A stretch of DNA of 52,657 bases from JAGBWK01 sp964544595 (lineage in GTDB: Bacteria > Bacteroidota > Bacteroidia > Bacteroidales > Muribaculaceae): positions 1-52,657 of the forward strand of contig CAZJBM010000021.1 of assembly GCA_964544595.1 (NCBI GenBank), given 5' to 3'. Below the pieces are notes generated by a model that was not told where the DNA came from, did no database searches, and saw only the letters and a program-made list of their open reading frames with translations. This document shows positions 1-8,344 of this stretch, piece by piece. Every line of letters begins with the position of its first letter. Within the stretch, counting starts at the first letter, position 1. Position numbers and translations under genes: made by a program.

Positions 1-54
1 ACCCACGACCTTTTCGTTACGAATGAAATGCTCTACCGACTGAGCTATTGCGGC
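1..54 (-). tRNA. tRNA-Thr (anticodon CGU), truncated by window edge
   Basis: On the minus strand, tRNA positions 1 to 54 can be followed without a gap from base 54 down to base 1. They comprise the 5' acceptor strand GCCGCAA, a D arm with GCTC and GAGC around AGTCGGTA, an anticodon loop TTCGTAA (anticodon CGT), and the start of the T arm GTGGGT. The 3' end lies outside the window. The anticodon stem TTTCA/CGAAA has an A-C mismatch at 31-39, next to the loop. Confidence 0.93.
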
Positions 55-86
55 TTGAAAATATGTATGTTTTACGAATGTGTATG

Positions 87-94
87 CAAAGGTA
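87..94 (-). promoter_or_regulatory. -7 box of tRNA-Thr promoter
   Basis: The minus strand reads TACCTTTG, an exact match to the Bacteroidetes TAnnTTTG -7 element. It lies 32 nt upstream of the mature tRNA 5' end. I see no convincing TTTG at the expected upstream distance. Confidence 0.6.
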
Positions 95-147
95 ATGATT
101 TTTTTTGGAATATCGCAGTTTTGGTCTAATAATTTTCATCAACAGCG

Positions 148-190
148 AAAAAAAGGATGTGCAGTTCGATTTTCGAGTGTGCACATCCTT
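148..190 (-). terminator. Rho-independent terminator of the DUF4270 operon
   Basis: An 11-bp perfect stem (AAGGATGTGCA at 153-163 with TGCACATCCTT at 180-190) is followed on the minus strand by a run of seven T (148-154, partly shared with the stem base). It lies 33 nt past the DUF4270 stop codon and ends the two-gene minus-strand unit. Confidence 0.85.
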
Positions 191-222
191 GTATCTGTTA
201 GAGTTATTATGCTACTTAACGA

Positions 223-1611
223 CTATTTTGACGACTGATTGGTGAAAGTGAACTGAATGTCGGCTTTGTCAAGCATAAGTCGGGCCATAGCGGGGCCGTC
301 GATATACGGGGCAATTGATTTAACTACAGTCGTGTTCTGGTAATAACCGCTGACTGTCTCGGTCTCAATGCTCACGGGAGTGAGAAGGAAGGTGTAATCG
401 GCGGGGTCGAGCGTTTCACCCTTGTCAATCTTAGCGAGCGCGTCGAGGAGATATTGACGGAACGCAGAGAAGTTGTAAGCATTGCTTGCGGTGCTATACT
501 CGGCGTAAAACGAATTTACATTGTCTGTAATCTCAGAGTTCTCGAAGAATTTCTGACGCTCGCTCTTCTTTACCATCAGGAGGTATTTGGGAGGCTCAAT
601 ACCGTAGGCGTTAGAAATCTTCTCGACGGGGATTGACATTGACAACGTGTTGATCACCGACAACATTCCTTTGTGCTCTTTGTAGTAGCTAATGATTTCC
701 TCGATCGGGAATTTGATTTCGACATCGTAGCCGGCTGGGGCGACCACAAGCTGCTGCCCATTAGCGATACGCTGGCGTATGTTCTCCGACGTACGATAGG
801 TGATATTGTTGTTGGTGATAATCTCTGGAGTGGCCTGAAGGAGTATAGTCGATGTGGATAAAATCGTGTCGTTTCCGGCTGCGTTGATGGTGTTGTAGTG
901 AAAGAAAAGCTCCACAGCTGTGGCTCCGATTTTGGTTACACGCCCTGACCCATAGCAATTTTTCACGTAAACACCAGGGAAATATTGAGCGAACGAGGTG
1001 GGCGACAATACTACCGAGGGGTTGGTGGTATATAGGTCGAAGAGATCGATGCCCATCTGCTTAGGGAGGTTCACATAAATCGCATTGTACGTATCAGTGT
1101 TATCTCCCCAGTAGGATAGGTTGCTGGCACCATATACCTTCTCCCCTATCGGAGACGACGAGTCGTAATAATCCGCCGGATTGAAGTCGGAGAAAATAGG
1201 AGCCTGCAGCTGCTTGTTCAGGCGGTACACTTCAACTCCCATCGGCACAACAGAGTCACCCACAAATGAGCCCTTATTGAACATCATAAGGAGCTTAATG
1301 GAGTCGAGCTGCTCTCTGGACTTCAAAAGCGAGTCGAGTTTCGCGGCCGGCATGAACTGGGTAACGAAATCGGCCGAGAGGCATCCATAGTCAGTCGCAT
1401 CGATAGAGCCGATCAGCTGAGTGATAGTGCGCGACTGTATGCGGCTATTAAGCTGCGTTTCGCCCTCAAGCTTGAAGTCGCTCGCGATAACCACATTGCT
1501 ATCGGTTTGAACTAACGAAGATCCGATATTCTCGTTATTATCATCGCAGGCGGCGAGAAGCATTGCTGTGGCAGCTACTGCCGTCGAGGCGATAATTCTG
1601 AATCTTTTCAT
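223..1611 (-). CDS. DUF4270 family lipoprotein
   Basis: This 462-residue protein starts with a lipoprotein signal peptide: MKRFR, a hydrophobic stretch, then the lipobox LLAAC with Cys at about residue 22. The Cys is followed by DDNNEN, an acidic stretch like the Bacteroidetes surface-lipoprotein export signal. The body has the look of the DUF4270 family, with an N-terminal region of the type GSSLVQTDSNV and a C-terminal beta-rich part. The function of this family is not known; outer-membrane or cell-surface location is an inference from the signal. The start ATG overlaps the stop of the upstream gene in an ATGA, so translation is probably coupled. A strong terminator follows the gene. Confidence 0.85.
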   Translation of the reverse strand: MKRFRIIASTAVAATAMLLAACDDNNENIGSSLVQTDSNVVIASDFKLEGETQLNSRIQSRTITQLIGSIDATDYGCLSADFVTQFMPAAKLDSLLKSREQLDSIKLLMMFNKGSFVGDSVVPMGVEVYRLNKQLQAPIFSDFNPADYYDSSSPIGEKVYGASNLSYWGDNTDTYNAIYVNLPKQMGIDLFDLYTTNPSVVLSPTSFAQYFPGVYVKNCYGSGRVTKIGATAVELFFHYNTINAAGNDTILSTSTILLQATPEIITNNNITYRTSENIRQRIANGQQLVVAPAGYDVEIKFPIEEIISYYKEHKGMLSVINTLSMSIPVEKISNAYGIEPPKYLLMVKKSERQKFFENSEITDNVNSFYAEYSTASNAYNFSAFRQYLLDALAKIDKGETLDPADYTFLLTPVSIETETVSGYYQNTTVVKSIAPYIDGPAMARLMLDKADIQFTFTNQSSK

Positions 1612-2411
1612 AATGATTTGTAGAAGTCAATATATGCTGCGGCATCTTCCTCGCCGGTGTATGCCATGAAAGGCAGGCCTGAGTTCTTAGCGTATTCGAT
1701 AAGCTCAGGATCGGCGCCGGGCATAGCCTCGACAACCGCGTCGGCGTGAGAGATGGCAAACTTCATAAGGGTCTTGTAATCGACAGGCTCTTTCGCGAGA
1801 GCGTCAAGCTCGCCGTCGGCAAATCCGTCCTGCGCGAGCTTCTCGACAAATCGGGGATCGAAACCGCCGTCAAAGCCATCCTTGAGAAGCGACACCACGA
1901 TTTTAGAATTTCTGAACGACGGGTCTTCGTTGTAGATGCGCTTGAGATAAATCGGCGCGAGGGCTCCTACCCATCCTGAGATATTGATGATCGAAGGTTC
2001 CCAACGGAGTTTCTTGACGGTCTCAATAACGCCTCTGACGAAGAACATGCTTCGCTCGTCATTGTCGTCGGGGGTCTCGCGAATCTCTATGTCGGATACG
2101 GCGTGATGCTGGAAATAGTCCTCGTTGTCGATGAAATAAACCTGCATTCTCGATGGGAGCAGAGTGGCGACCTTGATGATGAGCTGATGATCGGTGTCAT
2201 CGATAATGATATTCATGCCTGAGAGGCGAATCACCTCATGCAACTGATTGCGACGCTCATTGATAGTCCCGTATTTGGGCATGAACGTGCGTACTTCAAA
2301 ACCTTTCTCCTGTATGCGCTGAGGAAGATTGCGGCATAATGTGGACAAATCAGAATCAGGAAGATATGGCGCGATCTCCTGAGCTATGTACAATATTTTC
2401 TTATTCTCCAT
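1608..2411 (-). CDS. Glycogen/starch synthase-like protein, GT5 N-terminal half only
   Basis: At 267 residues this is about half the length of a true GlgA (about 480 or more). It resembles only the N-terminal Rossmann half of GT5 glycogen synthases: an opening ILYIAQEIAPYLP where GlgA has the ADP-glucose binding segment, then FEVRTFMPKYGTINERR and YFIDNEDYF. The usual K-x-G-G-L motif after the opening strand is absent; the sequence here is DSDLSTLCRNLPQ. There is no second GT-B domain and no stop or frameshift that would explain the loss. Similar short proteins are often annotated as glycogen synthase in Bacteroidales, but catalysis is doubtful. It is the first gene of a two-gene unit with the DUF4270 lipoprotein and has its own -7 box just upstream. 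Confidence 0.75.
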   Translation of the reverse strand: MENKKILYIAQEIAPYLPDSDLSTLCRNLPQRIQEKGFEVRTFMPKYGTINERRNQLHEVIRLSGMNIIIDDTDHQLIIKVATLLPSRMQVYFIDNEDYFQHHAVSDIEIRETPDDNDERSMFFVRGVIETVKKLRWEPSIINISGWVGALAPIYLKRIYNEDPSFRNSKIVVSLLKDGFDGGFDPRFVEKLAQDGFADGELDALAKEPVDYKTLMKFAISHADAVVEAMPGADPELIEYAKNSGLPFMAYTGEEDAAAYIDFYKSL

Positions 2412-2436
2412 CTATCTGATATTACATAAATCCTTG

Positions 2437-2444
2437 CAAAGTTA
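2437..2444 (-). promoter_or_regulatory. -7 box, promoter of glycogen synthase-like/DUF4270 unit
   Basis: The minus strand reads TAACTTTG, an exact TAnnTTTG element 25 nt upstream of the ATG at 2411. The predicted leader is therefore only about 20 nt. No clear -33 TTTG is present at the right spacing. Confidence 0.6.
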
Positions 2445-2591
2445 CGAAATTTCATCAAAAAATCACAATTTCGGCCACAAAAATCCGCGTTTTCGGCGAT
2501 TTTGGAGCTCATATCCGCCACTATGATTAAAAATAGCGTATAATTATTAAATATTAAGGAAAAAATTAGCGATATATAGTTGTAAAATCAT

Positions 2592-2599
2592 TAACTTTG
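2592..2599 (+). promoter_or_regulatory. -7 box of dsbD promoter
   Basis: TAACTTTG, an exact Bacteroidetes -7 element, lies 94 nt before the dsbD ATG. Transcription should begin near 2606, which is exactly where a stem-loop starts. It shares the 2412-2693 divergent region with the minus-strand promoter at 2437-2444; the A/T-rich middle of that region shows nothing else I can name. Confidence 0.65.
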
Positions 2600-2605
2600 C
2601 CATGA

Positions 2606-2654
2606 TTCGCGGCAACGCGAACTCTACTATCGCGGCAATAAACCGCAGTAATAG
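2606..2654 (+). other. Two stem-loops in the dsbD 5' leader
   Basis: The first is TTCGCG (2606-2611) and CGCGAA (2616-2621) closed by a GCAA tetraloop of the GNRA type. The second pairs 2624-2635 with 2643-2654, with a GCGG/CCGC core, a CAATAAA loop and two mismatches. Both lie inside the predicted dsbD leader; the first sits at its very 5' end. A role in mRNA stability is an inference. Confidence 0.5.
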
Positions 2655-2693
2655 CATAATATTAATACCATAAATACAGCTTACATTTCGACT

Positions 2694-4799
2694 ATGAGCA
2701 ATTTCAAAAAATTGTATCTGCTTATCATCGTCATGATAACGGCGATGGCCGCGTCGGCGCAAGGCGTGGTGAAATGGACCATGAAGGCTGACATGACAAC
2801 AGCCACTTCGGGCAACCTGGTCCTCACGGCGGTGAACTCACCGGGATATCACTTCTATTCATTTGACGGCGACGACTACAATCCGCTCGTCATCGGAGTG
2901 GCCGAGCAGCCGGGAGTAAAGATTCTCGGCTCACCGAAACCCTCAAAAGCCGCGACTTCGCATTACGACGACGTGCTTAAAATCACTCAGAAATATTGGG
3001 AAGGCACCGTTACTTTCACTATCCCTTTTGAAATCACCGACAAGCAAAACCACAAACTTGTGGCCAACGTGTCGTGGCAAGCGTGCAACGACGACTCTTG
3101 CACCGCGCCCGAATCAAAAAAACTTCAGGCAGAGGCCGTTTACGCTCAGGCAGGGCTTCCGTCCGGAACTCCGACACAGGATGCAGCCGAAACAGCAGCC
3201 GACCAGAAGCAAAACGAAGCCGACACTGCCGCTCAGGATTCAGAAGCGACAAATCCCGGCGACACCTTAACCAATAACACTGACGGCATTGACGGCACGG
3301 TCGCGGCACTCGATTCCATTTCGGCCACTGCCAGCCAAAGTGATAATCCCACATGGTGGGAGCCGACCGAGATGAAGCAATCGTCGACAGCCGAGTCATC
3401 TTACTGGACAATCCTGCTCATGGGATTCTTAGGCGGTCTCGCCGCGTTGCTTACACCCTGCGTTTGGCCCCTCATACCTATGACCATAAGCTTCTTCCTT
3501 AAGAAGAGCGGAACAAAACGCGACGCTAACGGCAAGAAAATCAAGAAGAAATTCGTGTTTAGCACCGATGCTCTTATCTACGGTTTCTCAATCGTTGTAA
3601 TTTACGTTGTTCTTGGCCTACTTATCACCGTAATATTCGGCCCTGGTATGCTCAACGAATTGTCTACGAGCGCGCTGTTCAACATTATCTTCTTCGCTAT
3701 CCTCGTTATCTTCGCTGTATCGTTCTTCGGGGCGTTTGACATAAAACTCCCCGAAAGCTGGTCGAACGCGATGGACTCGCGCGCCGAAAAGACCACCGGA
3801 CTTATAAGCATTTTCTTCATGGCGTTCACGCTTGTGCTCGTTTCATTCTCATGCACCGGCCCGATTATCGGCACACTTCTCGTTGAAGCTGTTTCCGACG
3901 GCAATCTGATGGGTCCGGCAATGGGAATGCTCGGCTTCTCGCTCGGCTTGGCTATCCCCTTCTCGCTGTTTGCCATGTTCCCGACTCTGCTCCAAGAGAT
4001 GCCCAAATCAGGCGGCTGGCTCAACTCGGTTAAAGTAGTTCTCGGCTTCCTTGAGCTTATCCTTTCGCTGAAATTCCTCTCGGTCGCCGATATGGCTTAC
4101 GGTTGGAGACTGCTCGACCGCGAAGTGTTCATTGCCCTGTGGATCGTAATGTTTGTATTGCTTGGAATGTATCTCCTCGGCAAAATCACGTTCCCCCACG
4201 ATGATAAGGTAGAAAAGGTTAGCGTGTTCAGATTCATCCTCGCTATCGTTCCGCTTTCGTTTGCCGTTTATCTCCTCCCGGGCCTTTGGGGCGCGCCGCT
4301 AAAGGTGACAAGCGCATTTGTGCCTCCGACATCAACTCAGGATTTCAACCTCCATGTGACAGAAAACGAATACAAAGAATATACCGATTACGACGAAGCT
4401 ATGCGCATCGCCGCCTCTGAGGGCAAGCCAGTGTTGGTCGATTTCTCAGGATTCGGTTGCGTTAACTGCCGCAAGATGGAAGTGGCCGTCTTTGAGGACG
4501 AAGGCGTCGCATCGCTCATCAATGACAACTTTGTGTTCGTAAAACTCATGGTCGACGACCGCAAGCCGTTGAAAGAGCCGATGGTAGTAGTCGACGACAA
4601 GGGTAACAAGAAAACCCTCACAACCGAAGGAGAGAAATGGACATACCTCCAGACTCATAAATTCGGTGAAAATTCACAACCTACCTACGTCATTCTCGAC
4701 AACGAAGGCTATCCCCTGTCAGAGCCGTCGCACTACGACGAAAGTATTCCGAAATTCATGGAATTCCTCACAAAGGGAATCGACAATTACAAGAAATAA
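2694..4799 (+). CDS. dsbD: Thiol:disulfide interchange protein DsbD
   Basis: This 701-residue inner-membrane protein carries electrons from cytoplasmic thioredoxin to the periplasm. A signal peptide (residues 1-23, ending AASAQ) leads into a periplasmic DsbD-alpha-like domain (about 24-165) with Cys131 and Cys136 in ACNDDSC. A Thr/Asp/Ala-rich linker of about 60 residues follows. The membrane domain (about 235-545) carries the redox pair Cys256 in LLTPCVWPL and Cys387 in SFSCTGP. The C-terminal thioredoxin domain (about 560-701) has Cys589-Val-Asn-Cys592. All three redox pairs of a full DsbD are present. The gene has its own promoter and structured leader and is followed by a terminator, so it is probably monocistronic. 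Confidence 0.95.
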   Translation: MSNFKKLYLLIIVMITAMAASAQGVVKWTMKADMTTATSGNLVLTAVNSPGYHFYSFDGDDYNPLVIGVAEQPGVKILGSPKPSKAATSHYDDVLKITQKYWEGTVTFTIPFEITDKQNHKLVANVSWQACNDDSCTAPESKKLQAEAVYAQAGLPSGTPTQDAAETAADQKQNEADTAAQDSEATNPGDTLTNNTDGIDGTVAALDSISATASQSDNPTWWEPTEMKQSSTAESSYWTILLMGFLGGLAALLTPCVWPLIPMTISFFLKKSGTKRDANGKKIKKKFVFSTDALIYGFSIVVIYVVLGLLITVIFGPGMLNELSTSALFNIIFFAILVIFAVSFFGAFDIKLPESWSNAMDSRAEKTTGLISIFFMAFTLVLVSFSCTGPIIGTLLVEAVSDGNLMGPAMGMLGFSLGLAIPFSLFAMFPTLLQEMPKSGGWLNSVKVVLGFLELILSLKFLSVADMAYGWRLLDREVFIALWIVMFVLLGMYLLGKITFPHDDKVEKVSVFRFILAIVPLSFAVYLLPGLWGAPLKVTSAFVPPTSTQDFNLHVTENEYKEYTDYDEAMRIAASEGKPVLVDFSGFGCVNCRKMEVAVFEDEGVASLINDNFVFVKLMVDDRKPLKEPMVVVDDKGNKKTLTTEGEKWTYLQTHKFGENSQPTYVILDNEGYPLSEPSHYDESIPKFMEFLTKGIDNYKK

Positions 4800-4812
4800 T
4801 AATACCCACCAC

Positions 4813-4850
4813 AAAAGCTGCGGCCAACTACACTTGGCCGTAGCTTTTTT
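4813..4850 (+). terminator. Rho-independent terminator after dsbD
   Basis: A 15-bp stem pairs 4813-4827 with 4834-4848 (one G-T pair), with loop CTACAC and a T run at 4845-4850. It begins 13 nt after the dsbD stop and ends 13 nt before mazG. Confidence 0.9.
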
Positions 4851-4863
4851 ATAACGACAAATT

Positions 4864-5661
4864 ATGCACACAAGAGAAGAAAAAATAGAAGCGTTAGGCC
4901 GAGTTATAGACACGCTCGACGAGCTTCGCGTAAAATGCCCCTGGGACCGCAAGCAAACCAATGAATCGCTTCGCCCAAACACTATTGAGGAAGTTTATGA
5001 GCTCTCCGACGCGCTTATAAACGAGGATAATCCCAACATCAAAAAGGAACTCGGTGACGTGCTCCTTCACATACTTTTTTACTCCAAGATAGGCGAAGAG
5101 AAAGGCCTATTCGACATAACTGATGTGGCAGATGCCCTAAACTCCAAACTTATATTCCGTCATCCTCACGTGTTTGGCGAAGTAAAAGCTGAAAATGCGC
5201 ACCAAGTGGAACTTAATTGGGAGCAAATCAAGCTTAAGGAGAAAGGTGGCAATAAGACAGTTTTGTCGGGCGTGCCGGCCTCGCTCCCTCCATTGATTAA
5301 GGCATATCGAGTGCAGGAAAAAGCGGCCAACGTAGGCTTTGATTGGGATAATCCCGACGACGTTTGGGCCAAAGTAAAGGAAGAAATATCGGAGTTTGAA
5401 GCCGAACTGCGCGGCGGCAATGCCACTAAGAAGCAAGAAGAGTTCGGCGATCTGCTGTTCAGCATAGTTAACGCCGGCAGAAAATACGGTATTCATCCCG
5501 ACACAGCCCTTGAATTGACCAACAAGAAATTCATCAGACGCTTCACAGAGGTTGAGCGCCGAGCAAAAGAGGCGGGAAAGACGTTAAAGGATATGTCGCT
5601 CGAAGAGATGGATGCGATCTGGAATGAGATTAAGGCCGAAGAGCACGCCGCCGAACAGTAA
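4864..5661 (+). CDS. mazG: Nucleoside triphosphate pyrophosphohydrolase MazG
   Basis: This 265-residue cytoplasmic enzyme hydrolyses NTPs to NMP and pyrophosphate, a house-cleaning role. It has the two-domain layout of full-length MazG. The first domain begins with the typical CPWDRKQT and contains EEVYELSDAL and the metal-binding KKELGDVLLH. The second (about 135-255) has EEISEFEAEL and EEFGDLLFSIVN. The length matches the E. coli enzyme (about 263). It follows the dsbD terminator closely with no recognisable promoter of its own, so read-through may supply some of its transcript. Its stop codon is only 5 nt from the stop of the convergent porin gene. Confidence 0.94.
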   Translation: MHTREEKIEALGRVIDTLDELRVKCPWDRKQTNESLRPNTIEEVYELSDALINEDNPNIKKELGDVLLHILFYSKIGEEKGLFDITDVADALNSKLIFRHPHVFGEVKAENAHQVELNWEQIKLKEKGGNKTVLSGVPASLPPLIKAYRVQEKAANVGFDWDNPDDVWAKVKEEISEFEAELRGGNATKKQEEFGDLLFSIVNAGRKYGIHPDTALELTNKKFIRRFTEVERRAKEAGKTLKDMSLEEMDAIWNEIKAEEHAAEQ

Positions 5662-5666
5662 AGTTA

Positions 5667-7664
5667 TTAATTGGCGAAATCTACCGAAAGCCCCATCTGG
5701 AGTCGGCGGGGGTTGAGCGGATAATGGGGCATTGAGAAGAAGTCATTGCCGCCGAACAACCCCTGATTTACGTGTGACATCATCACGAAAAAGCGAGTCT
5801 TTGATAGCTTCATGTTGATGTAAGCGTTCATGTAAGGATAATTGCCGAGTTTCACTTCACGCTGATTATAGAATGCCATAGTGGCGGGCTGATAGTTGAC
5901 CGCATGGTAGCGAGTGTAGTACGTGCAATCAACGCCGACCTGAACGTGGAAAACGCGGGCGATGCGGAACGTTACGTAGAGATTTGAATTGAAGGCGAAT
6001 TTAGGCAGCGGCACAACTTCGTCGGCCGATGAAGTCTGATAAATCAGCGTGTTTTCCCAACCAAGACCGCGATATCGGAAATTCTGGCGGATAGTTGCAG
6101 ATAGAATCTGGACTGACGACCCGGCCTGTGCCGGCATAGCGTCGCCGTTGAAATAAACCAGATTCTGAACGTTCTCGACACCTACGTTGATAGCGGTTTT
6201 AGTCCACGGTATTTGTAGTTCTCCTCCAAGTCTCAGGCGGCGTGTCTTGCCGAAATCGTTATCCCACGCAAAATGGTTGGATACGTAATGCTTCAATAAA
6301 TACGGCACAGAGAGGTTGGAGAACTGGGCGTAGGCTGTGACGGAAACTGTATCGCCAAGCAACGGGATATGAGTGGAAATGTCGCCATTGAGCTTTATTT
6401 CGCCAGCCGACTCCCCTATCAAGCCAAGTTCGCCCGTAGCCCGATAATTCAGGATCTTTCCTTGACTCTTGATTAACTCAGCGCCCACGTAAAGCAGATT
6501 TTGATTGGCTTTCTGCTTAAATGGGGAGAACGGAAGCTCTGTTAAGCCTTCGGGGAGCGGTTGGGTGCGGTCGAGGGTGTCGAGCGGCTGAGTGTAGGAA
6601 CGGAATTCATGAGCGAGAAAAACCGACAGTCCGGCTTTTGCGTATTTGTTAAAACCTTCGAGAAGCGAAACTCCGAATGTGTTTCGCAAACTCCAGTAGG
6701 ACGATTTATCGTTGGTGCCGTCGAGCGAAAGATAGCGAGTTGACCAGAAATCGGCATCTTGCGCAGTATTAGTGTTGCGGAAAGTATGGCGAGCTGAGGC
6801 ATAATCGAGAGTCCATGTGAAGGAAGTAACCGGGACGAACTCTGAAATGATGGTATCCTCTGCTTCGACTTCTTTATAGAAACCCAACGAGTATCGGTTA
6901 TTAAGCATCAGTCGGGCGCCTACATTGCGGTTGTGGGAAGCGGAGAGTCGAGTCGGAATGGTTTTGTAATTGACACTTGTGGAGCCGCCCTGAATTTCAG
7001 CAGGGTCGGTTATGTATAGGTCGTCGGTTATACCGCCGTTTTCTTTATTAAGAAGATTGAAATGATAGAAGAAGCCTTGAAATTGATAGCGTTCACCCGT
7101 GTAAGATCCGGAGAATCCCCACGTCAGATCCTTCATTGCCTGATAATTATATGAGCCTTTGGAATAAAGGTAATCAAGCATCACTCCTACCTGAGTGCGG
7201 GCGTTGGCGTTGCCCGAGAAATCTACCGAGAGCACGTCCTGACCTGTTTCTTTACCTCCACCAAAGTTATAGCCGACGAGAGTCATCGGAATGCGCGTGT
7301 TGTAAAATGTTATTTTCTCGGTCGAGGGTACCCAATGGGCTATCGCGTCGCGGAAATAGAAATCAGATGCGATCGGGCGATGAAAATAAATCAGATTCTC
7401 TGCCGGAGCGCCGTAGTTACCTGTTGTGACCCATGCGGGGCTTTGGGTTGCCGGGACGAAACGAAGTGAATAATCCTGATAAAGCGTGTCGATTGTGGCT
7501 TCTTCTCTTTGTCCAAGCGGAGGAAGATATTTCCATGCGTATGAAGGAGCCACTTCGGCAGCTTTTTTTGTGGATTTTGGCGCTTCGAGCTTACTGGGCG
7601 TCTGAGCTAACGCGGCAGATAGCGTAATGCCTGACAGGAATAATATCCAAAATTTCTTTTTCAT
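5667..7664 (-). CDS. Putative outer-membrane porin (Porin_10-like)
   Basis: A signal peptide (MKKKFWILFLSGITLSAALAQ) is followed by a 640-residue mature protein dominated by alternating hydrophobic and polar strands rich in Tyr, Phe, Trp and Asn. It ends LQMGLSVDFAN, as expected of an outer-membrane beta barrel. The early region YQDYSLRFVPATQSPAW and the late region LGNYPYMNAYINMKLSKTRFFVMMSH fit the putative-porin family of Bacteroidetes as I know it. The substrate is unknown. It starts 18 nt after the stop of the DUF6155-like gene and is probably cotranscribed with it. Its 3' end converges on mazG with a 5-nt gap and no separate terminator. Confidence 0.85.
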   Translation of the reverse strand: MKKKFWILFLSGITLSAALAQTPSKLEAPKSTKKAAEVAPSYAWKYLPPLGQREEATIDTLYQDYSLRFVPATQSPAWVTTGNYGAPAENLIYFHRPIASDFYFRDAIAHWVPSTEKITFYNTRIPMTLVGYNFGGGKETGQDVLSVDFSGNANARTQVGVMLDYLYSKGSYNYQAMKDLTWGFSGSYTGERYQFQGFFYHFNLLNKENGGITDDLYITDPAEIQGGSTSVNYKTIPTRLSASHNRNVGARLMLNNRYSLGFYKEVEAEDTIISEFVPVTSFTWTLDYASARHTFRNTNTAQDADFWSTRYLSLDGTNDKSSYWSLRNTFGVSLLEGFNKYAKAGLSVFLAHEFRSYTQPLDTLDRTQPLPEGLTELPFSPFKQKANQNLLYVGAELIKSQGKILNYRATGELGLIGESAGEIKLNGDISTHIPLLGDTVSVTAYAQFSNLSVPYLLKHYVSNHFAWDNDFGKTRRLRLGGELQIPWTKTAINVGVENVQNLVYFNGDAMPAQAGSSVQILSATIRQNFRYRGLGWENTLIYQTSSADEVVPLPKFAFNSNLYVTFRIARVFHVQVGVDCTYYTRYHAVNYQPATMAFYNQREVKLGNYPYMNAYINMKLSKTRFFVMMSHVNQGLFGGNDFFSMPHYPLNPRRLQMGLSVDFAN

Positions 7665-7682
7665 CGCGAGAATCTATATAAT

Positions 7683-8207
7683 TCAAAGGGCCTTGTTTTC
7701 AAGATACTGGTAAACTACATTGCTGATTTCCCGAGCGAAACCGCTTATCTTCTTTAATGGCTCAGCGGAGTCGAGCAGCCTACGGATACCCTTGTCGAGC
7801 ATGAAATTAGCATCGCACATTTCAAGATAGCGTTTGACGACTTTTTCGCTTAAACCGATAATCAATCTTTCGGTAAACCAATAATACTTGTTGGCGTTAA
7901 GAGCGATTAAAATTGTCGAGAAGTAGAATTCGCGAGCATATTCGGGATCAGGCGAAAAACTCTCGAAATATTTGATAGCAGCCGAAACGTGAGTGATACG
8001 CGCCTTAGAGTCACTATACTTGGTACGCTGAAATTCCTTAACAATGGGTTTAATGCATTTCTCTGAAAGCGCCTTGGAATCGGGATTGAGATAAAAATTA
8101 AGGTATTCCTTTACGTCCTTGCGGTTATCATACATTTCAGTAATCAACTCGCGGAGCTGATTTTCTGAAAATTGGGCTAACGTTTTTTTTAGAAGAGTTT
8201 TTGACAA
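7683..8207 (-). CDS. DUF6155-like small cytoplasmic protein
   Basis: This 174-residue protein is soluble, mostly helical and charged, without signal peptide or membrane segment. The opening SKTLLKKTLAQFSENQLREL and the KDVKEYLNFYLNP segment look like the DUF6155 family, whose function I do not know. The apparent start is a TTG codon at 8207; there is no in-frame ATG close upstream and the family usually begins MSKxLLKK, so I keep TTG. A run of eight A (minus strand, positions 8183-8190) lies in codons 7-9. It sits between glmM and the porin gene, all on the minus strand. The family assignment is moderate; the reality of the gene is likely. Confidence 0.7.
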   Translation of the reverse strand: MSKTLLKKTLAQFSENQLRELITEMYDNRKDVKEYLNFYLNPDSKALSEKCIKPIVKEFQRTKYSDSKARITHVSAAIKYFESFSPDPEYAREFYFSTILIALNANKYYWFTERLIIGLSEKVVKRYLEMCDANFMLDKGIRRLLDSAEPLKKISGFAREISNVVYQYLENKAL

Positions 8208-8223
8208 AATATTCGCGGATTGA

Positions 8224-8322
8224 GAGTAAGCTCGAATTATTTAGCAGCGTGAATAGCGCACGCTAAAGGTTGCAACGATTTCAAATTAGAGTTGCAAGCA
8301 ATGTAATCTTTGCCTGCAACTC
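8224..8322. other. Inverted repeats in the glmM-DUF6155 gap
   Basis: The 137-nt gap holds two imperfect hairpins. One is near 8241-8264 (TTAGCAGCGTG with CACGCTAA). The other pairs GAGTTGCA (8289-8296) with TGCAACTC (8315-8322), extended inward by GCA/TGC. The second could serve as a weak terminator of glmM, since the minus strand continues TAATTTG, but the T run is poor. Confidence 0.4.
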
Positions 8323-8344
8323 GTTTTTATCGTTCAGCGAAAAT

